Assembly (NCBI RefSeq): GCF_030719035.1
Contig: NZ_CP132203.1
Span: 6,594,501-6,658,500 of the forward strand
Direction of reading: 5' to 3'
From: Hahella sp. HNIBRBA332
GTDB lineage: Bacteria; Pseudomonadota; Gammaproteobacteria; Pseudomonadales; Oleiphilaceae
Length of the DNA stretch: 64,000 nucleotides
The position numbers and the translations under genes were made by a program. Under the pieces are notes generated by a model. That model searched no databases. It was not told where the DNA came from and saw only the letters and a list, made by a program, of their open reading frames with translations. Shown here one piece after another: positions 8,306-17,342 of the stretch (position 1 is the stretch's first letter; the number at the start of each line of letters is the position of its first letter).

Positions 8306-9991
8306 ATGAGAAGTCTTTGGCGGACCTTGTTGTCAGTTTGGGTCGGCTTCGGCCTGGCGGCGTGCGCCAGTCAGCCTGCTACGCCCAAGAAGGATGAGCC
8401 CGAGCCGCCGCCGACCAGCGCGCAGGCGATCGGCCTGGCGATGCAGGAAGCCGAAGAGACCATGGCGCAGGCGCAGCAGCCCGCGCCGCCGCCGGATGTT
8501 ATGCAGGCGCTGCTGCCGACCATACCGGCGGCTGAGACGATGCAGGCGGCGGAGCGCTTTGACATCACCGTCAATAACGCGCCGGCCAGAGATTTTTTCA
8601 TGGGACTGGTGAAAGGGACCGGCTACAACATGGTGGTGCATCCGGCTGTGGAAGGGGCGATTTCCCTGGACTTGAAAAATGTCACGCTGGATGAGGTGAT
8701 GGAGATCGTGCAGCAGCTCTACGGCTTTGAATATCAGCGTAAGGGCAACCTGTTCAAAGTATTGCCCGGCGGCGTGCAAACCCGCATCTTTCAGATCAAT
8801 TACCTGAACGTCAAACGCAAGGGCGCGTCGGACATCATGGTCAGCTCCGGGCAGTTGTCCAATTCCTCGGGCTCTTCATCCAGCAGTTCCAGCAACAGCA
8901 ATAGTAACAACAACAGCAATAATTCAGGCGGCTCCGCCAACGCGGTGCTATCGCGCATCACCACACAGACCGACTCGGATTTCTGGAGCGCATTGCAGGA
9001 GAGTCTGATCACGATCGTTGGCAACGAAGAGGGCCGCAAAGTGGTGACGAATGGCGGCGCGGGCATTGTGATCGTGCGGGCGACGCCGAGTGAACTGACG
9101 GCGGTGGAGGAGTATCTCGATAAGGCTCAGCTGATTATGCAGCGGCAGGTGATTCTGGAAGTGAAAATTCTGGAAGTGGTGCTGAACAAAGGCTTTGAGC
9201 AAGGCGTGAACTGGTCTTATTTCGATGAATTCACCTCCAAAGTGGACGCCTCTGGCGATCCCACCAAAAGCCTGACTTTGGGACAGACTTCCAGAAGCGT
9301 CACCAACCCGGGGTTGGAAGGCGTCTTCAGCGCCGCGCTGCGCATCAACGACTTCACGACGCTGCTGCAGTTGCTGGGTGAGCAGGGCACGGTGCAGGTG
9401 CTGTCCAGCCCTCGCATCTCCACCATTAACAACCAGAAAGCCGTCATCAAGGTGGGGGATGACGAGTTCTTCGTCACGGGAATCGAGACTAACGACGCCA
9501 CCACCACCAGCGGAACCAGCAATCTGATTTCGGAAGTGGAGATCACGCCGTTTTTCTCCGGCATCGCTCTGGATGTCACCCCGCAGATTGACGAGAACGG
9601 CGATGTGACGCTGCACGTGCATCCGACGGTAAGCGACGTAGAAGACCAGACCAAGACTATCTCCCTGGGCTCCAATGATCTGGTGCTGCCGCTGGCGTTC
9701 AGCTCAGTGCGGGAGACCGACAGTGTCATCAAGGCCCGCAATGGGCAAGTGGTGGTGATTGGAGGCCTGATCCGCAACCTCACCGAAAAAACGCAGGCGA
9801 AAGTGCCGCTGCTGGGGGATATCCCGCTGCTGGGGCAGGCGTTCAGACAGAAACGCGACACGGAACTCAAGAGCGAACTGGTGATTCTGATCCGGCCGAT
9901 TATCGCTGACAGCGAAAGTTACCGTCAGGATCTGCGCGGCAGCCGCCAGCGCATGGACAAACTGCAACACCGGGCTAGCGAGCAATTCTGA
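8306..9991 (+). CDS. mshL: MSHA outer-membrane secretin MshL
   Basis: This is the secretin that forms the outer-membrane channel for the pilus fibre. It is a lipoprotein: the signal peptide ends in GLAAC, putting the lipidated Cys at residue 20. A proline- and glutamine-rich stretch follows, then an N0/STN-like domain (ITVNNAPARDFFMGL, about 90-160), an N1 domain, and the C-terminal secretin barrel (about 280-545) with RQVILEVKILEVVLNKGFEQG and VVVIGGLIRNLTEKTQ. At 561 residues it is a normal size. An unusual Ser/Asn-only linker lies at about residues 185-212. A GGAGA ribosome site precedes the ATG. Confidence 0.93.
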   Translation: MRSLWRTLLSVWVGFGLAACASQPATPKKDEPEPPPTSAQAIGLAMQEAEETMAQAQQPAPPPDVMQALLPTIPAAETMQAAERFDITVNNAPARDFFMGLVKGTGYNMVVHPAVEGAISLDLKNVTLDEVMEIVQQLYGFEYQRKGNLFKVLPGGVQTRIFQINYLNVKRKGASDIMVSSGQLSNSSGSSSSSSSNSNSNNNSNNSGGSANAVLSRITTQTDSDFWSALQESLITIVGNEEGRKVVTNGGAGIVIVRATPSELTAVEEYLDKAQLIMQRQVILEVKILEVVLNKGFEQGVNWSYFDEFTSKVDASGDPTKSLTLGQTSRSVTNPGLEGVFSAALRINDFTTLLQLLGEQGTVQVLSSPRISTINNQKAVIKVGDDEFFVTGIETNDATTTSGTSNLISEVEITPFFSGIALDVTPQIDENGDVTLHVHPTVSDVEDQTKTISLGSNDLVLPLAFSSVRETDSVIKARNGQVVVIGGLIRNLTEKTQAKVPLLGDIPLLGQAFRQKRDTELKSELVILIRPIIADSESYRQDLRGSRQRMDKLQHRASEQF

Positions 9992-10009
9992 CCGGCGAAA
10001 GGAGGGCGT

Positions 10010-10858
10010 ATGTACGAAACACATTTCGGATTGCGCGAGGCGCCGTTTTCCCTCACGCCCAATACGCATTTTTATCTGGACGCGTCCACTCACCGTAACG
10101 CCTTTGAAACGGTGCGCGCCGCGCTGGAGAGCATGGAAGGCTTTATCAAAGTGGTCGGTGAGGTAGGCACGGGGAAAACCCTGCTGTGCCGCCGCTTGTT
10201 GAATTTTCTCGATGGCGAATACGTCTCCGCCTACATCCCCAACCCGCGCCTGTCGCCGCAGGACCTGTATTTGGCCCTGGCGGACGAGCTACGGGTGAAT
10301 TTGGGCGAGCTGAACGGCGGTCGTCATCAGTTGTTGAAACTCATCAATGAACAACTGATCGCCCATTGCGCGGAAGGCCGGCGCGTCGTACTGGTGATTG
10401 ATGAAGCGCAGGCGATGCCCGAGCAGACAATCGAGGCGCTGCGTTTATTGACCAACCTGGAAACCGAATCGCGAAAATTGCTGCAAGTCGTGCTGTTCGG
10501 TCAGCCGGAACTGGACGTCATGTTGTCGCAGCCGCAATTGCGGCAACTGAAGCAGCGCATCACATTTCAGGAATACATCCGTCCGCTGGATAAATACTCG
10601 GTGGAGCAATATATCCGGCATCGCCTGATGGCGGCTGGTTACAACGGCGACAGCCTGTTTCGCGCCGACGCCGCCAAACTCATATTTCGCGCCAGCGGCG
10701 GCGTTCCCAGACTGGTGAATGTATTGGCGCATAAAGCCATGCTCGCCGCTTACGGCGATGGCGATAAAACTGTGGCGGCCGGTCATGTGCGGCGCGCCGT
10801 GAAGGATACGGAAAGCGCACGTCCGCTCAGGTTCGCCTGGTTGGGAGGTTGGGCGTGA
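10010..10858 (+). CDS. mshM: MSHA ATPase MshM (ExeA-like)
   Basis: This is an AAA-type ATPase of the ExeA/GspA family, which assists secretin assembly. It opens MYETHFGLREAPFSLTPNTH, the standard family start, with Walker A GEVGTGKTLLCRR around residues 49-61 and Walker B VVLVIDEAQAMP near 128-139. The sensor region LLQVVLFGQPELD follows. At 282 residues it lacks the peptidoglycan-binding C-terminus of longer ExeA proteins, as is usual for MshM. AGGAGG lies 7 bases before the ATG. It overlaps the start of mshN. Confidence 0.9.
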   Translation: MYETHFGLREAPFSLTPNTHFYLDASTHRNAFETVRAALESMEGFIKVVGEVGTGKTLLCRRLLNFLDGEYVSAYIPNPRLSPQDLYLALADELRVNLGELNGGRHQLLKLINEQLIAHCAEGRRVVLVIDEAQAMPEQTIEALRLLTNLETESRKLLQVVLFGQPELDVMLSQPQLRQLKQRITFQEYIRPLDKYSVEQYIRHRLMAAGYNGDSLFRADAAKLIFRASGGVPRLVNVLAHKAMLAAYGDGDKTVAAGHVRRAVKDTESARPLRFAWLGGWA

Positions 10859-12180
10859 GTTTACTCAACGATGTGCTCAGAGATCTGGATAAGCGGGAGT
10901 CGGCGCCACGGACGCCTGTTCCCCATAGCTTGCAGAAAGCGCCCCCCGGCGCGACCCGGCGTTGGTCTGGCGTGCTTGCGTTGGTCCTGGTGACGACGGG
11001 ACTGGCCGGCGGTTACTGGTGGATGGCCGCGCCATCGGAACCGCCGACGCCAGTGGTGTCTCAGGTGGCGATGGTGAATACGTTGTCGGCGCAGAACGAG
11101 AAGCCAAGTACGCCTGATCACAGGATAGAGACTCCATCGGAAGTCACGGAGTTGGATACGCCTGTTGTCGCAGAGGTTCCGCCGGCAATCAGAGAAACGT
11201 CGCCGCAACCCGCTTCCCAGTCTGTCGTCGCAGCGCCGCAATACCCTCAGGAACCAACGCGACAAACGCAATCCAAACAAGCGTCAGTTGTGATCGTCGA
11301 GGACGATCCGCTCCCCCCCTTGGCGATGCAAAAAACGCCTCCCACCGTCAAGCAGGAAAGCCCGCTCGCCAGTGAAGCGAAGATGAATAACGCCAGTGCT
11401 GATACGGAGCCCAGGGGGCAAGTCAGTGCGGCGACAGTTTCTCATAATGCGCTGGAGACGCCCGCACCGCCGGCGGCTGAACCGGATCGAGTGCAGGAGA
11501 AGACGTCTACGCCAATGCGTCATATTGATATCGCCGCCGCTCAGGCGGAGGAGATCGCACCTTCTCCGAGCGCGATGAATATCGCACCGTCGCAAACACC
11601 GGAAGCCATCGCCGCCCGCGCTTTGCAGCAGGCGCGAGAGGCCTATCGCCAGGGCGATGTTGACGCGGCTGAGCAAGGTTTGCGGGATTTGCTGACGTCC
11701 ATGCCGGAACATGACGCCAGCCGTTTTCAGTTGGCGACCTGGCTGATCAGCGCTGGCGATTACGCTCAGGCGCTGCAAGTGATGCAGAACGTCGATGCAC
11801 ACAGCAGCGTGGACTTTAAATTGATGAAGGCGCGCACGCTGGCGGCCACCGGCGCGGTTACGCAGGCCATCGCCCTGTTAGAGAGTGAAGCGCCGAAAGT
11901 GGAAACGGCGCCGGATTACCACAGCTTGTTGGCAGGCCTTTATCAACAGACGCGTCGTTATGAAGACGCCATCGCTTCCTACGCCGCTCTGATCGAAGCC
12001 CATCCCCATAAAGGCGACTGGTGGGCGGGACTGGGCATCGCCCTGGATCAGACAGGGCGCAGTCAGTCGGCGTTGCAAGCCTACCGTCAGGCGGTAGGCG
12101 ATCCGGCATTACAGACGACTCTGGCGCAGTACGCCAGCCGCCGCATCCAACAGTTGGAGCCGGGCGGCGGGGGCGGCTGA
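10855..12180 (+). CDS. mshN: MSHA biogenesis protein MshN (TPR)
   Basis: This is an inner-membrane protein with periplasmic tetratricopeptide repeats. The N-terminus MSLLNDVLRDLDKRE is typical of MshN and GspB-type proteins. A membrane helix follows (about residues 38-57), then a long Pro/Ala/Glu-rich disordered linker (about 60-245) and TPR motifs (about 250-430) such as AREAYRQGDVDAAEQGLRDL and YASALIEAHP-like helices. I chose the GTG at 10855 because GGGAGG is 6 bases upstream and homologues begin at MSLLN; a TTG two codons earlier is less likely. The GTG overlaps the mshM stop codon (GTGA). The protein is 441 residues. Confidence 0.87.
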   Translation: MSLLNDVLRDLDKRESAPRTPVPHSLQKAPPGATRRWSGVLALVLVTTGLAGGYWWMAAPSEPPTPVVSQVAMVNTLSAQNEKPSTPDHRIETPSEVTELDTPVVAEVPPAIRETSPQPASQSVVAAPQYPQEPTRQTQSKQASVVIVEDDPLPPLAMQKTPPTVKQESPLASEAKMNNASADTEPRGQVSAATVSHNALETPAPPAAEPDRVQEKTSTPMRHIDIAAAQAEEIAPSPSAMNIAPSQTPEAIAARALQQAREAYRQGDVDAAEQGLRDLLTSMPEHDASRFQLATWLISAGDYAQALQVMQNVDAHSSVDFKLMKARTLAATGAVTQAIALLESEAPKVETAPDYHSLLAGLYQQTRRYEDAIASYAALIEAHPHKGDWWAGLGIALDQTGRSQSALQAYRQAVGDPALQTTLAQYASRRIQQLEPGGGGG

Positions 12181-12214
12181 CACCGCAAGCGCAGCGGAGA
12201 GATAGAGAGTAATT

Positions 12215-13951
12215 ATGGTCGAACCGAAAAAGAAAATACGTTTGGGCGATTTGCTGGTGCAAAACGGCGTCATCACGGAAGAGCAACTGATGACGGCCTT
12301 GAGCGAGCAGAAAAAGGCCGGCCGCAAGCTCGGCCGCACTTTGATCGACCTGGGGTATATGGATGAGGACAGCCTGCTGCGTTTCCTGTCGCAGCAAATG
12401 GGCATTCCTTTCGTGCAACTGCGCCATTACCAGTTCAATCAGGAACTGATCAAGCGCCTGCCGGAAACCGCGGCGCGCCGCTTCCGCGCTATCGTGCTGT
12501 CGGAAGAGAAAGGCGAGTTGCTGGTGGGCATGTCCGACCCCATGGATATCTTCGGCTATGACGAACTGGTGCGAGTGCTCAAGCAGCCGATACGACAGGC
12601 GGTGGTGCGCGAAAGCGAGCTGCTGGACACGCTGGATCTGGTGTATCGGCGCACCGAGGAAATCGCCAGCATCGCCGGCGAACTGGAAGACGAGCTGGGC
12701 GAAGACGCCTTCGATCTGGCGGAATTGGCGGCGGGAGGCGATGACACCGAAGCGCCGGTAGTGCGCCTGCTGCAATCCATATTTGAAGACGCCGTGGTGG
12801 CGCGCGCCTCGGATATCCACATCGAGCCGGACGAAAACGTGGTGCGTCTGCGCCAGCGTATCGACGGCGTACTGCATGAACAGGTGATGAAGGAAAGGCG
12901 CGTCAACGCGGCGTTGGTGTTGCGTCTGAAACTGATGTCCGGTCTCAATATTTCCGAAAAGCGTCTGCCTCAGGACGGCCGTTTTAACGTGCGTGTCAAA
13001 GGCCGTTCCATTGATGTGCGTCTGTCCACCATGCCGGTGCAGTATGGCGAGTCGGTGGTGATGCGCCTGCTGGATCAGACCGAGGGCATGCTGAACCTGG
13101 AAGCCACCGGGATGCCGAAAAAGCTGCTGGACAGGCTGCGCATCCTGATCAAACGGCCTCATGGCATCCTGCTGGTGACCGGGCCGACCGGTAGCGGAAA
13201 GACCACTACGCTCTACGGGGCGTTGACGGAACTGAATCGACCGGAAGTGAAAATCATCACCGCGGAGGACCCGGTGGAATACCGCTTGCCCCGGGTGACC
13301 CAGGTGCAGGTGAATCCAAAAATCGGACTGGACTTTGCGTCAGTGCTGCGCGCCGCATTGCGGCAAGACCCGGATGTGGTGCTGGTGGGGGAAATGCGGG
13401 ATCAGGAAACTGCTGAAATCGGCTTGCGCGCCGCCATGACCGGCCACTTCGTGCTATCCACGCTGCACACCAACGATTCCATCTCCAGCGCCATGCGCCT
13501 GATCGACATGGGCGCGGAACCCTACCTGGTGGCCAGCGCGCTGACCGCGGTGGTGGCGCAGCGTCTGGTGAAGCGTATTTGCGATAACTGCAAGCAGCCC
13601 TATCAAGCCAGCGAGCAGGAAAAAATCTGGCTGCACGCCATGACCCAGGAGTCCTTGCCCGCTCACTTTTTCAGAGGCGCAGGCTGTTATCAATGCGGCA
13701 ACTCCGGCTATCGCGGCCGTATCGGGGTTTATGAGTTACTGGAAATGAGCGACGCGCTACTGGATGCGCTACGTAAGAACGATCAGAGCGCTTTCACTCA
13801 CGCCGCCAAACGTTCTCTGCATTATCGTCCGTTGGCGCTGAGCGCGTTGGACTATGCCCGTGAAGGCGTCACCACGTTGGACGAAGTATTCCGCATCTCG
13901 GCGTCGTTGGGCGATCTGCCGCACTCACCGAGCCACCTGGAGTTCAGCTGA
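12215..13951 (+). CDS. mshE: MSHA assembly ATPase MshE (GspE/PilB family)
   Basis: This is the hexameric cytoplasmic ATPase that powers pilus extension. The N-terminal MshEN-type domain KIRLGDLLVQNGVITEEQL is the class that binds cyclic-di-GMP in characterised MshE proteins. The ATPase core has Walker A GPTGSGKTTTLYG (about 322-334), the Asp box EDPVEY, Walker B VVLVGEMRD (about 389) and the His box. A zinc site follows, with CDNC near 455 and CYQC near 490. The 578-residue length is standard. Regulation by c-di-GMP is therefore likely but inferred from the family. It overlaps no neighbour and precedes mshG by 2 bases. Confidence 0.95.
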   Translation: MVEPKKKIRLGDLLVQNGVITEEQLMTALSEQKKAGRKLGRTLIDLGYMDEDSLLRFLSQQMGIPFVQLRHYQFNQELIKRLPETAARRFRAIVLSEEKGELLVGMSDPMDIFGYDELVRVLKQPIRQAVVRESELLDTLDLVYRRTEEIASIAGELEDELGEDAFDLAELAAGGDDTEAPVVRLLQSIFEDAVVARASDIHIEPDENVVRLRQRIDGVLHEQVMKERRVNAALVLRLKLMSGLNISEKRLPQDGRFNVRVKGRSIDVRLSTMPVQYGESVVMRLLDQTEGMLNLEATGMPKKLLDRLRILIKRPHGILLVTGPTGSGKTTTLYGALTELNRPEVKIITAEDPVEYRLPRVTQVQVNPKIGLDFASVLRAALRQDPDVVLVGEMRDQETAEIGLRAAMTGHFVLSTLHTNDSISSAMRLIDMGAEPYLVASALTAVVAQRLVKRICDNCKQPYQASEQEKIWLHAMTQESLPAHFFRGAGCYQCGNSGYRGRIGVYELLEMSDALLDALRKNDQSAFTHAAKRSLHYRPLALSALDYAREGVTTLDEVFRISASLGDLPHSPSHLEFS

Positions 13952-13953
13952 TC

Positions 13954-15183
13954 GTGGCGAATTTTGCATTCAAAGGGCGGGACAGCAAGGGCGCGTTGAT
14001 CGAAGGCGTGCAAGAAGCCGTCAACCGGGAAGCGCTGGCCAATGAACTGCTGCGTAAAGGCGTGACGCCCACCAGCATTCAGGAGCAGGAAGCGCAAACC
14101 GATGTGCTGTTGTGGCTGAAAAAACTGCCCATCTTTCGTAAAAAAGTGACGCTGGATGAGCTGGTGATTCTCTGTCGTCAGATGCATGCGCTCAGCCGCG
14201 CCGGCATCCCCATTATTCGCGCCATACGCGGATTGGCGGACTCCACGCGCTCCGAGACGCTGGCGGAAGTGCTGGACGATGTGGCGCGGCGTCTGGAGGG
14301 CGGGGTGAATCTGGCCACCGCCATGCGCGCCCATCCCCGCACCTTCAACGAGTTGTTCGTCTCCATGATTCTGGTGGGGGAAAACACCGGCCAACTGGAA
14401 GAGTCATTTCGTCAGTTGGGGGAAAATATCGAATTGGAGCGAGATACCCGTAAGCGGGTGGCGCAGGCGGTGCGTTATCCCATCATGGTGGTGGTGGCGA
14501 TCGCTATCGCGCTGCTGGTGGTTAACTTTTTCGTGATTCCCGCCTTCGCTGGCGTGTTCTCCAAGTTCGGCGCCGACCTGCCGTTACCCACCAGGATTTT
14601 GGTGGCGACGTCCAATTTTCTGATCAATTACGGCTGGTTCGTGGCGGCGGGGTTGGCGGCTGCAATTTATGGTTTCTTCCGCTGGAAAAAAACGCCTCAG
14701 GGCGCCTATCGCTGGGACCGCTTCAAGTTGCGTATTCCCATCGTCGGTCCCTTGTTTGAATTGGTGGCGTTGTCCCGTTTTTCCCGCAACTTTTCCATGA
14801 TGCTGGCGGCGGGGCTGCCGGTCACCTCCGCGCTGACGCTGGTGGCGGAAGCGGTGGACAACAAATATGTCGGCTCCGCCATTGCTGACATGCGCAACGG
14901 TATTGAGCGCGGCGACACTCTGGTGCGAACGGCGCGGGCCACCAACATGTTCTCGCCATTGGTAATGCAGATGCTGGCGGTGGGAGAAGAAACTGGTTCA
15001 GTGGATAGTCTGCTGGTAGAAGTGGCGAATTTCTATGACGAGGAAATCGAGTACTCCCTTAAACGACTGGCTGAATCCATTGAGCCTATTCTGTTGGTGG
15101 TGATGGGCGTGATGGTGCTGATTCTGGCGCTGGGCGTGTTTCTGCCCATGTGGAGTCTGGGTCAGGCGGCGCTGGGTAAATAA
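13954..15183 (+). CDS. mshG: MSHA platform protein MshG (GspF/PilC family)
   Basis: This is the polytopic inner-membrane platform protein around which MshE turns. It opens MANFAFKGRDSKGALIEG, the GspF family start, and holds the duplicated T2SSF domains with LDELVILCRQMHALSRAGIPI in the first and ALSRFSRNFSMMLAAGLPV in the second. Membrane helices lie at about residues 168-190, 213-232 and 375-400, the expected arrangement. The protein is 409 residues. The GTG at 13954 is 2 bases after the mshE stop, so translation is probably coupled. Confidence 0.95.
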   Translation: MANFAFKGRDSKGALIEGVQEAVNREALANELLRKGVTPTSIQEQEAQTDVLLWLKKLPIFRKKVTLDELVILCRQMHALSRAGIPIIRAIRGLADSTRSETLAEVLDDVARRLEGGVNLATAMRAHPRTFNELFVSMILVGENTGQLEESFRQLGENIELERDTRKRVAQAVRYPIMVVVAIAIALLVVNFFVIPAFAGVFSKFGADLPLPTRILVATSNFLINYGWFVAAGLAAAIYGFFRWKKTPQGAYRWDRFKLRIPIVGPLFELVALSRFSRNFSMMLAAGLPVTSALTLVAEAVDNKYVGSAIADMRNGIERGDTLVRTARATNMFSPLVMQMLAVGEETGSVDSLLVEVANFYDEEIEYSLKRLAESIEPILLVVMGVMVLILALGVFLPMWSLGQAALGK

Positions 15184-15185
15184 GC

Positions 15186-15758
15186 ATGGCGGGACGTTGG
15201 CTGAGCCAGTTTCTGCGAGTGGAGATATGGTTGATTGGCGCGCTGATCGCGGTGCTGACAGGCGTGTTTCTGCGCTCAGTGGACGACCTGGTGGATAACG
15301 CCGGCGAGGTGGGCGCGCAGCAAATGAAGGCCGCGTTTCTGACCAGCTTGCGACTGGCCCATACCGCTTGGTTGGCGAAGGGCGGCCGCTCAGACTCGGT
15401 CGAGTTGGGGGCGCTGGCTGTGGGGTCGGATTTCAGCCCCGATGATTTTCAGGAGCAGGGCGGAGGCATATTGCGGATGAATGCGCAAGGCTGGCCGGTT
15501 GACATTGGCGATAGCAATCCTGCGCCGCCTGCTGCGATGACCGATGAAAGCTGCCTGCGCCTGTATTCCGCGCTGCTGTTACGGCGCGCAGGCGGTTCGC
15601 AAATGGCGTTGCAGGAAAAGGTTGAAGCATTGGCCGTGGGAACGGTCTGCGCCTATCAGGTTGGCGTTCAGGGGAAGGATTTTTTTTCACTGCTGTATAA
15701 CGCCGAAAGCGGCGAAGTGAGGCTGTCCATACAACGTAAAAGCGCTGATAACGATTGA
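15186..15758 (+). CDS. mshF: MSHA biogenesis protein MshF
   Basis: This is a poorly understood accessory protein of the MSHA system. The 190-residue protein has one N-terminal membrane helix (about residues 13-29, IWLIGALIAVLTGVFL) and a soluble domain that is probably periplasmic. It contains DLVDNAGEVGAQQMKAAFLTSL right after the helix, resembling a pilin-like neck. The name rests on position between mshG and the major pilin and on general shape, because the sequence is weakly conserved. It starts 2 bases after mshG. Confidence 0.72.
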   Translation: MAGRWLSQFLRVEIWLIGALIAVLTGVFLRSVDDLVDNAGEVGAQQMKAAFLTSLRLAHTAWLAKGGRSDSVELGALAVGSDFSPDDFQEQGGGILRMNAQGWPVDIGDSNPAPPAAMTDESCLRLYSALLLRRAGGSQMALQEKVEALAVGTVCAYQVGVQGKDFFSLLYNAESGEVRLSIQRKSADND

Positions 15759-15771
15759 AATATTTAACTAT

Positions 15772-15812
15772 TTTACAAACAGAAGAATAACTTGGCGTCT
15801 ATACTTGATTAA
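15772..15812 (+). promoter_or_regulatory. mshA: Candidate internal promoter for the major pilin
   Basis: The 84-base AT-rich gap between mshF and the pilin gene contains TATACT (15800-15805), a five-of-six -10 match. No good -35 lies at the right distance: TTTACA at 15772-15777 is 22 bases away. A separate promoter for the abundant pilin would make sense. The GGAGG ribosome site at 15831-15835 is strong. Confidence 0.3.
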
Positions 15813-15842
15813 AAGCTTATATGTTCTCGTGGAGGGACAACT

Positions 15843-16301
15843 ATGCAAAAGCGGATAAAGACACAGCAGTCGGGCTTTACGCTGATAGAGCTGGTCATGG
15901 TTATCGTTATTCTGGGAATACTGGCGGCGTTTGCGTTGCCGAAATTTGCGGACCTGTCTTCACAGGCCGAGGCGGCGACGCGCTCAGGCATAGAAGGATC
16001 AGTAAGGTCGGCGTCGGCGATTGTTCATGCCGCCTGTTTGGCAACGACGGCCTGCGACGATCAGGCTGCGACCAGCACGGTGACTGTAGATGGAACATCG
16101 ATTGATGTTGTGTTTGGGTATCCGGCGGGCACTGCGACGGGAATTGAAGCTGCATCGCAAGTTGATGGCGGAAACGTAACAGTAGCCCACTCAGGCGGAA
16201 CCACTACCGTGACTGTCGCGACCAACTGTACCGTTACTTACGCGCAATCCGCGGCGGCAAATACCGCTCCTGTTATTGGCGGTACAACCACTTGCCCTTG
16301 A
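15843..16301 (+). CDS. mshA: Major MSHA type IV pilin
   Basis: This is the major pilus subunit, a 152-residue prepilin. The prepilin peptidase site is QQSG^FTLIELVMVIVILGI, with Glu at position 5 of the mature protein, followed by the N-terminal helix LAAFALPKFADL, typical of MshA. The remainder is a short Thr/Ala-rich globular domain; one Cys pair (the Cys in VHAACLATTAC) and two further Cys near the C-terminus (NCTVTY and TTTCP) could form disulfides. MSHA clusters often carry mshB before mshA, whereas only one pilin of this kind is present here. It has its own strong ribosome site. Confidence 0.9.
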   Translation: MQKRIKTQQSGFTLIELVMVIVILGILAAFALPKFADLSSQAEAATRSGIEGSVRSASAIVHAACLATTACDDQAATSTVTVDGTSIDVVFGYPAGTATGIEAASQVDGGNVTVAHSGGTTTVTVATNCTVTYAQSAAANTAPVIGGTTTCP

Positions 16302-16331
16302 TTGTTACCTTAAGCTGAGTCAGGTCCGTGT

Positions 16332-16853
16332 GTGAAGGTATTCCGACGGCGAGGGGGAGGCAAAGCTCTCAATAGCGGCTTCACCATGATCGAGATGATC
16401 ATGGTGATGATCTTGCTCGGAATCCTGTCAGTCACGGCCATCAGTCTTTTCGCCACACGGGACGCTTATTCGGCCCGTGTGGTCGCCGATCAAATCCTTT
16501 CTCAGGCGCGTCTGGCGGAGCAAATCGCCCTTGGTCGCCGCGCTGCAACCACGACCACTCTGACCCTATCGCTGTCCGGCTCTGACTTTTCCGGCGTAGT
16601 GGCCCAGGGCGGCTATGTTTCACTACGCGAGGTCGACGCATCCGGCGTCAGCATCAATTGGAGCCAGAGTGCGACCACTACATGCGCGGGCGGCGCCTTG
16701 CCGGCGACCATCACCTTTAATCAGGACGGCGATGTGATTAATCCCGCCTCCAGCGGAACCACCAACACGCTGATCTGCGTCAGCGGCGATACGGTTTACC
16801 CGATTTGCATCACCACCTTGGGATACGCCTATGAAGGCTTTTGTGAATCCTGA
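16332..16853 (+). CDS. mshC: MSHA minor pilin MshC
   Basis: This is a prepilin-like minor subunit (173 residues). The leader is long and basic (MKVFRRRGGGKALNSG) and is cleaved before FTMIEMIMVMILLGILSV, with the Glu at mature position 5. A pseudopilin-type globular domain follows. The GTG start at 16332 is 30 bases after mshA, with no better ATG available ahead of the prepilin motif. Minor pilins of this kind are thought to form the priming complex at the fibre tip. The 3' end overlaps mshD by 23 bases. Confidence 0.82.
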   Translation: MKVFRRRGGGKALNSGFTMIEMIMVMILLGILSVTAISLFATRDAYSARVVADQILSQARLAEQIALGRRAATTTTLTLSLSGSDFSGVVAQGGYVSLREVDASGVSINWSQSATTTCAGGALPATITFNQDGDVINPASSGTTNTLICVSGDTVYPICITTLGYAYEGFCES

Positions 16854-17334
16854 GCGCCAAAGCGGCGTCACTTTGGTGGAACTGGTGATCACCATTATCG
16901 TAATTGGCGTCGCCCTGGTGGCGATCGTCACCGCCATGAGCGGCAGCATCGGCCGCAGCAGCGATGTGCTGTTGCGCAATCGCACCATTCAGTTGGCGCA
17001 GGCGTATCTGGATGAAATTCTGGGTAAGCGCTATGACGAGGCCACTCCTTCCGGCGGCGCGCCGCCAGTGACCAGTTGCAATATCGTCACCGAGGAGGGC
17101 AGTCGCGACGAGTATGACGATGTGGACGACTACGACGGCATCGTCAATGAAGCGCCGCGCTCGCAGACCGATGCGGATTTCAATAATTATCCCGGCTATC
17201 TGGTGAGCGTGTCGGTGACCTGCGCGGGGGCGGACATTGGCTTGTCGGCGTCGAACGCCAAGCTGGTGAGGGTGACGATAGCGCCGCCTTCCGGACCGGC
17301 GATGACCTTTTCCGCCTATCGGGCCAATTTTTGA
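16831..17334 (+). CDS. mshD: MSHA minor pilin MshD
   Basis: This is a 167-residue minor prepilin. The cleavage site is RQSG^VTLVELVITIIVIGVALV, with a Val instead of Phe at mature position 1, as is common in MshD and GspI-like subunits. The motif LLRNRTIQLAQAYLDEILGKRYDE resembles the GspI/MshD family. It overlaps mshC at its start and ends just before mshO. It probably helps initiate the pilus. Confidence 0.83.
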   Translation: MKAFVNPERQSGVTLVELVITIIVIGVALVAIVTAMSGSIGRSSDVLLRNRTIQLAQAYLDEILGKRYDEATPSGGAPPVTSCNIVTEEGSRDEYDDVDDYDGIVNEAPRSQTDADFNNYPGYLVSVSVTCAGADIGLSASNAKLVRVTIAPPSGPAMTFSAYRANF

Positions 17335-17342
17335 GGCGTAGT

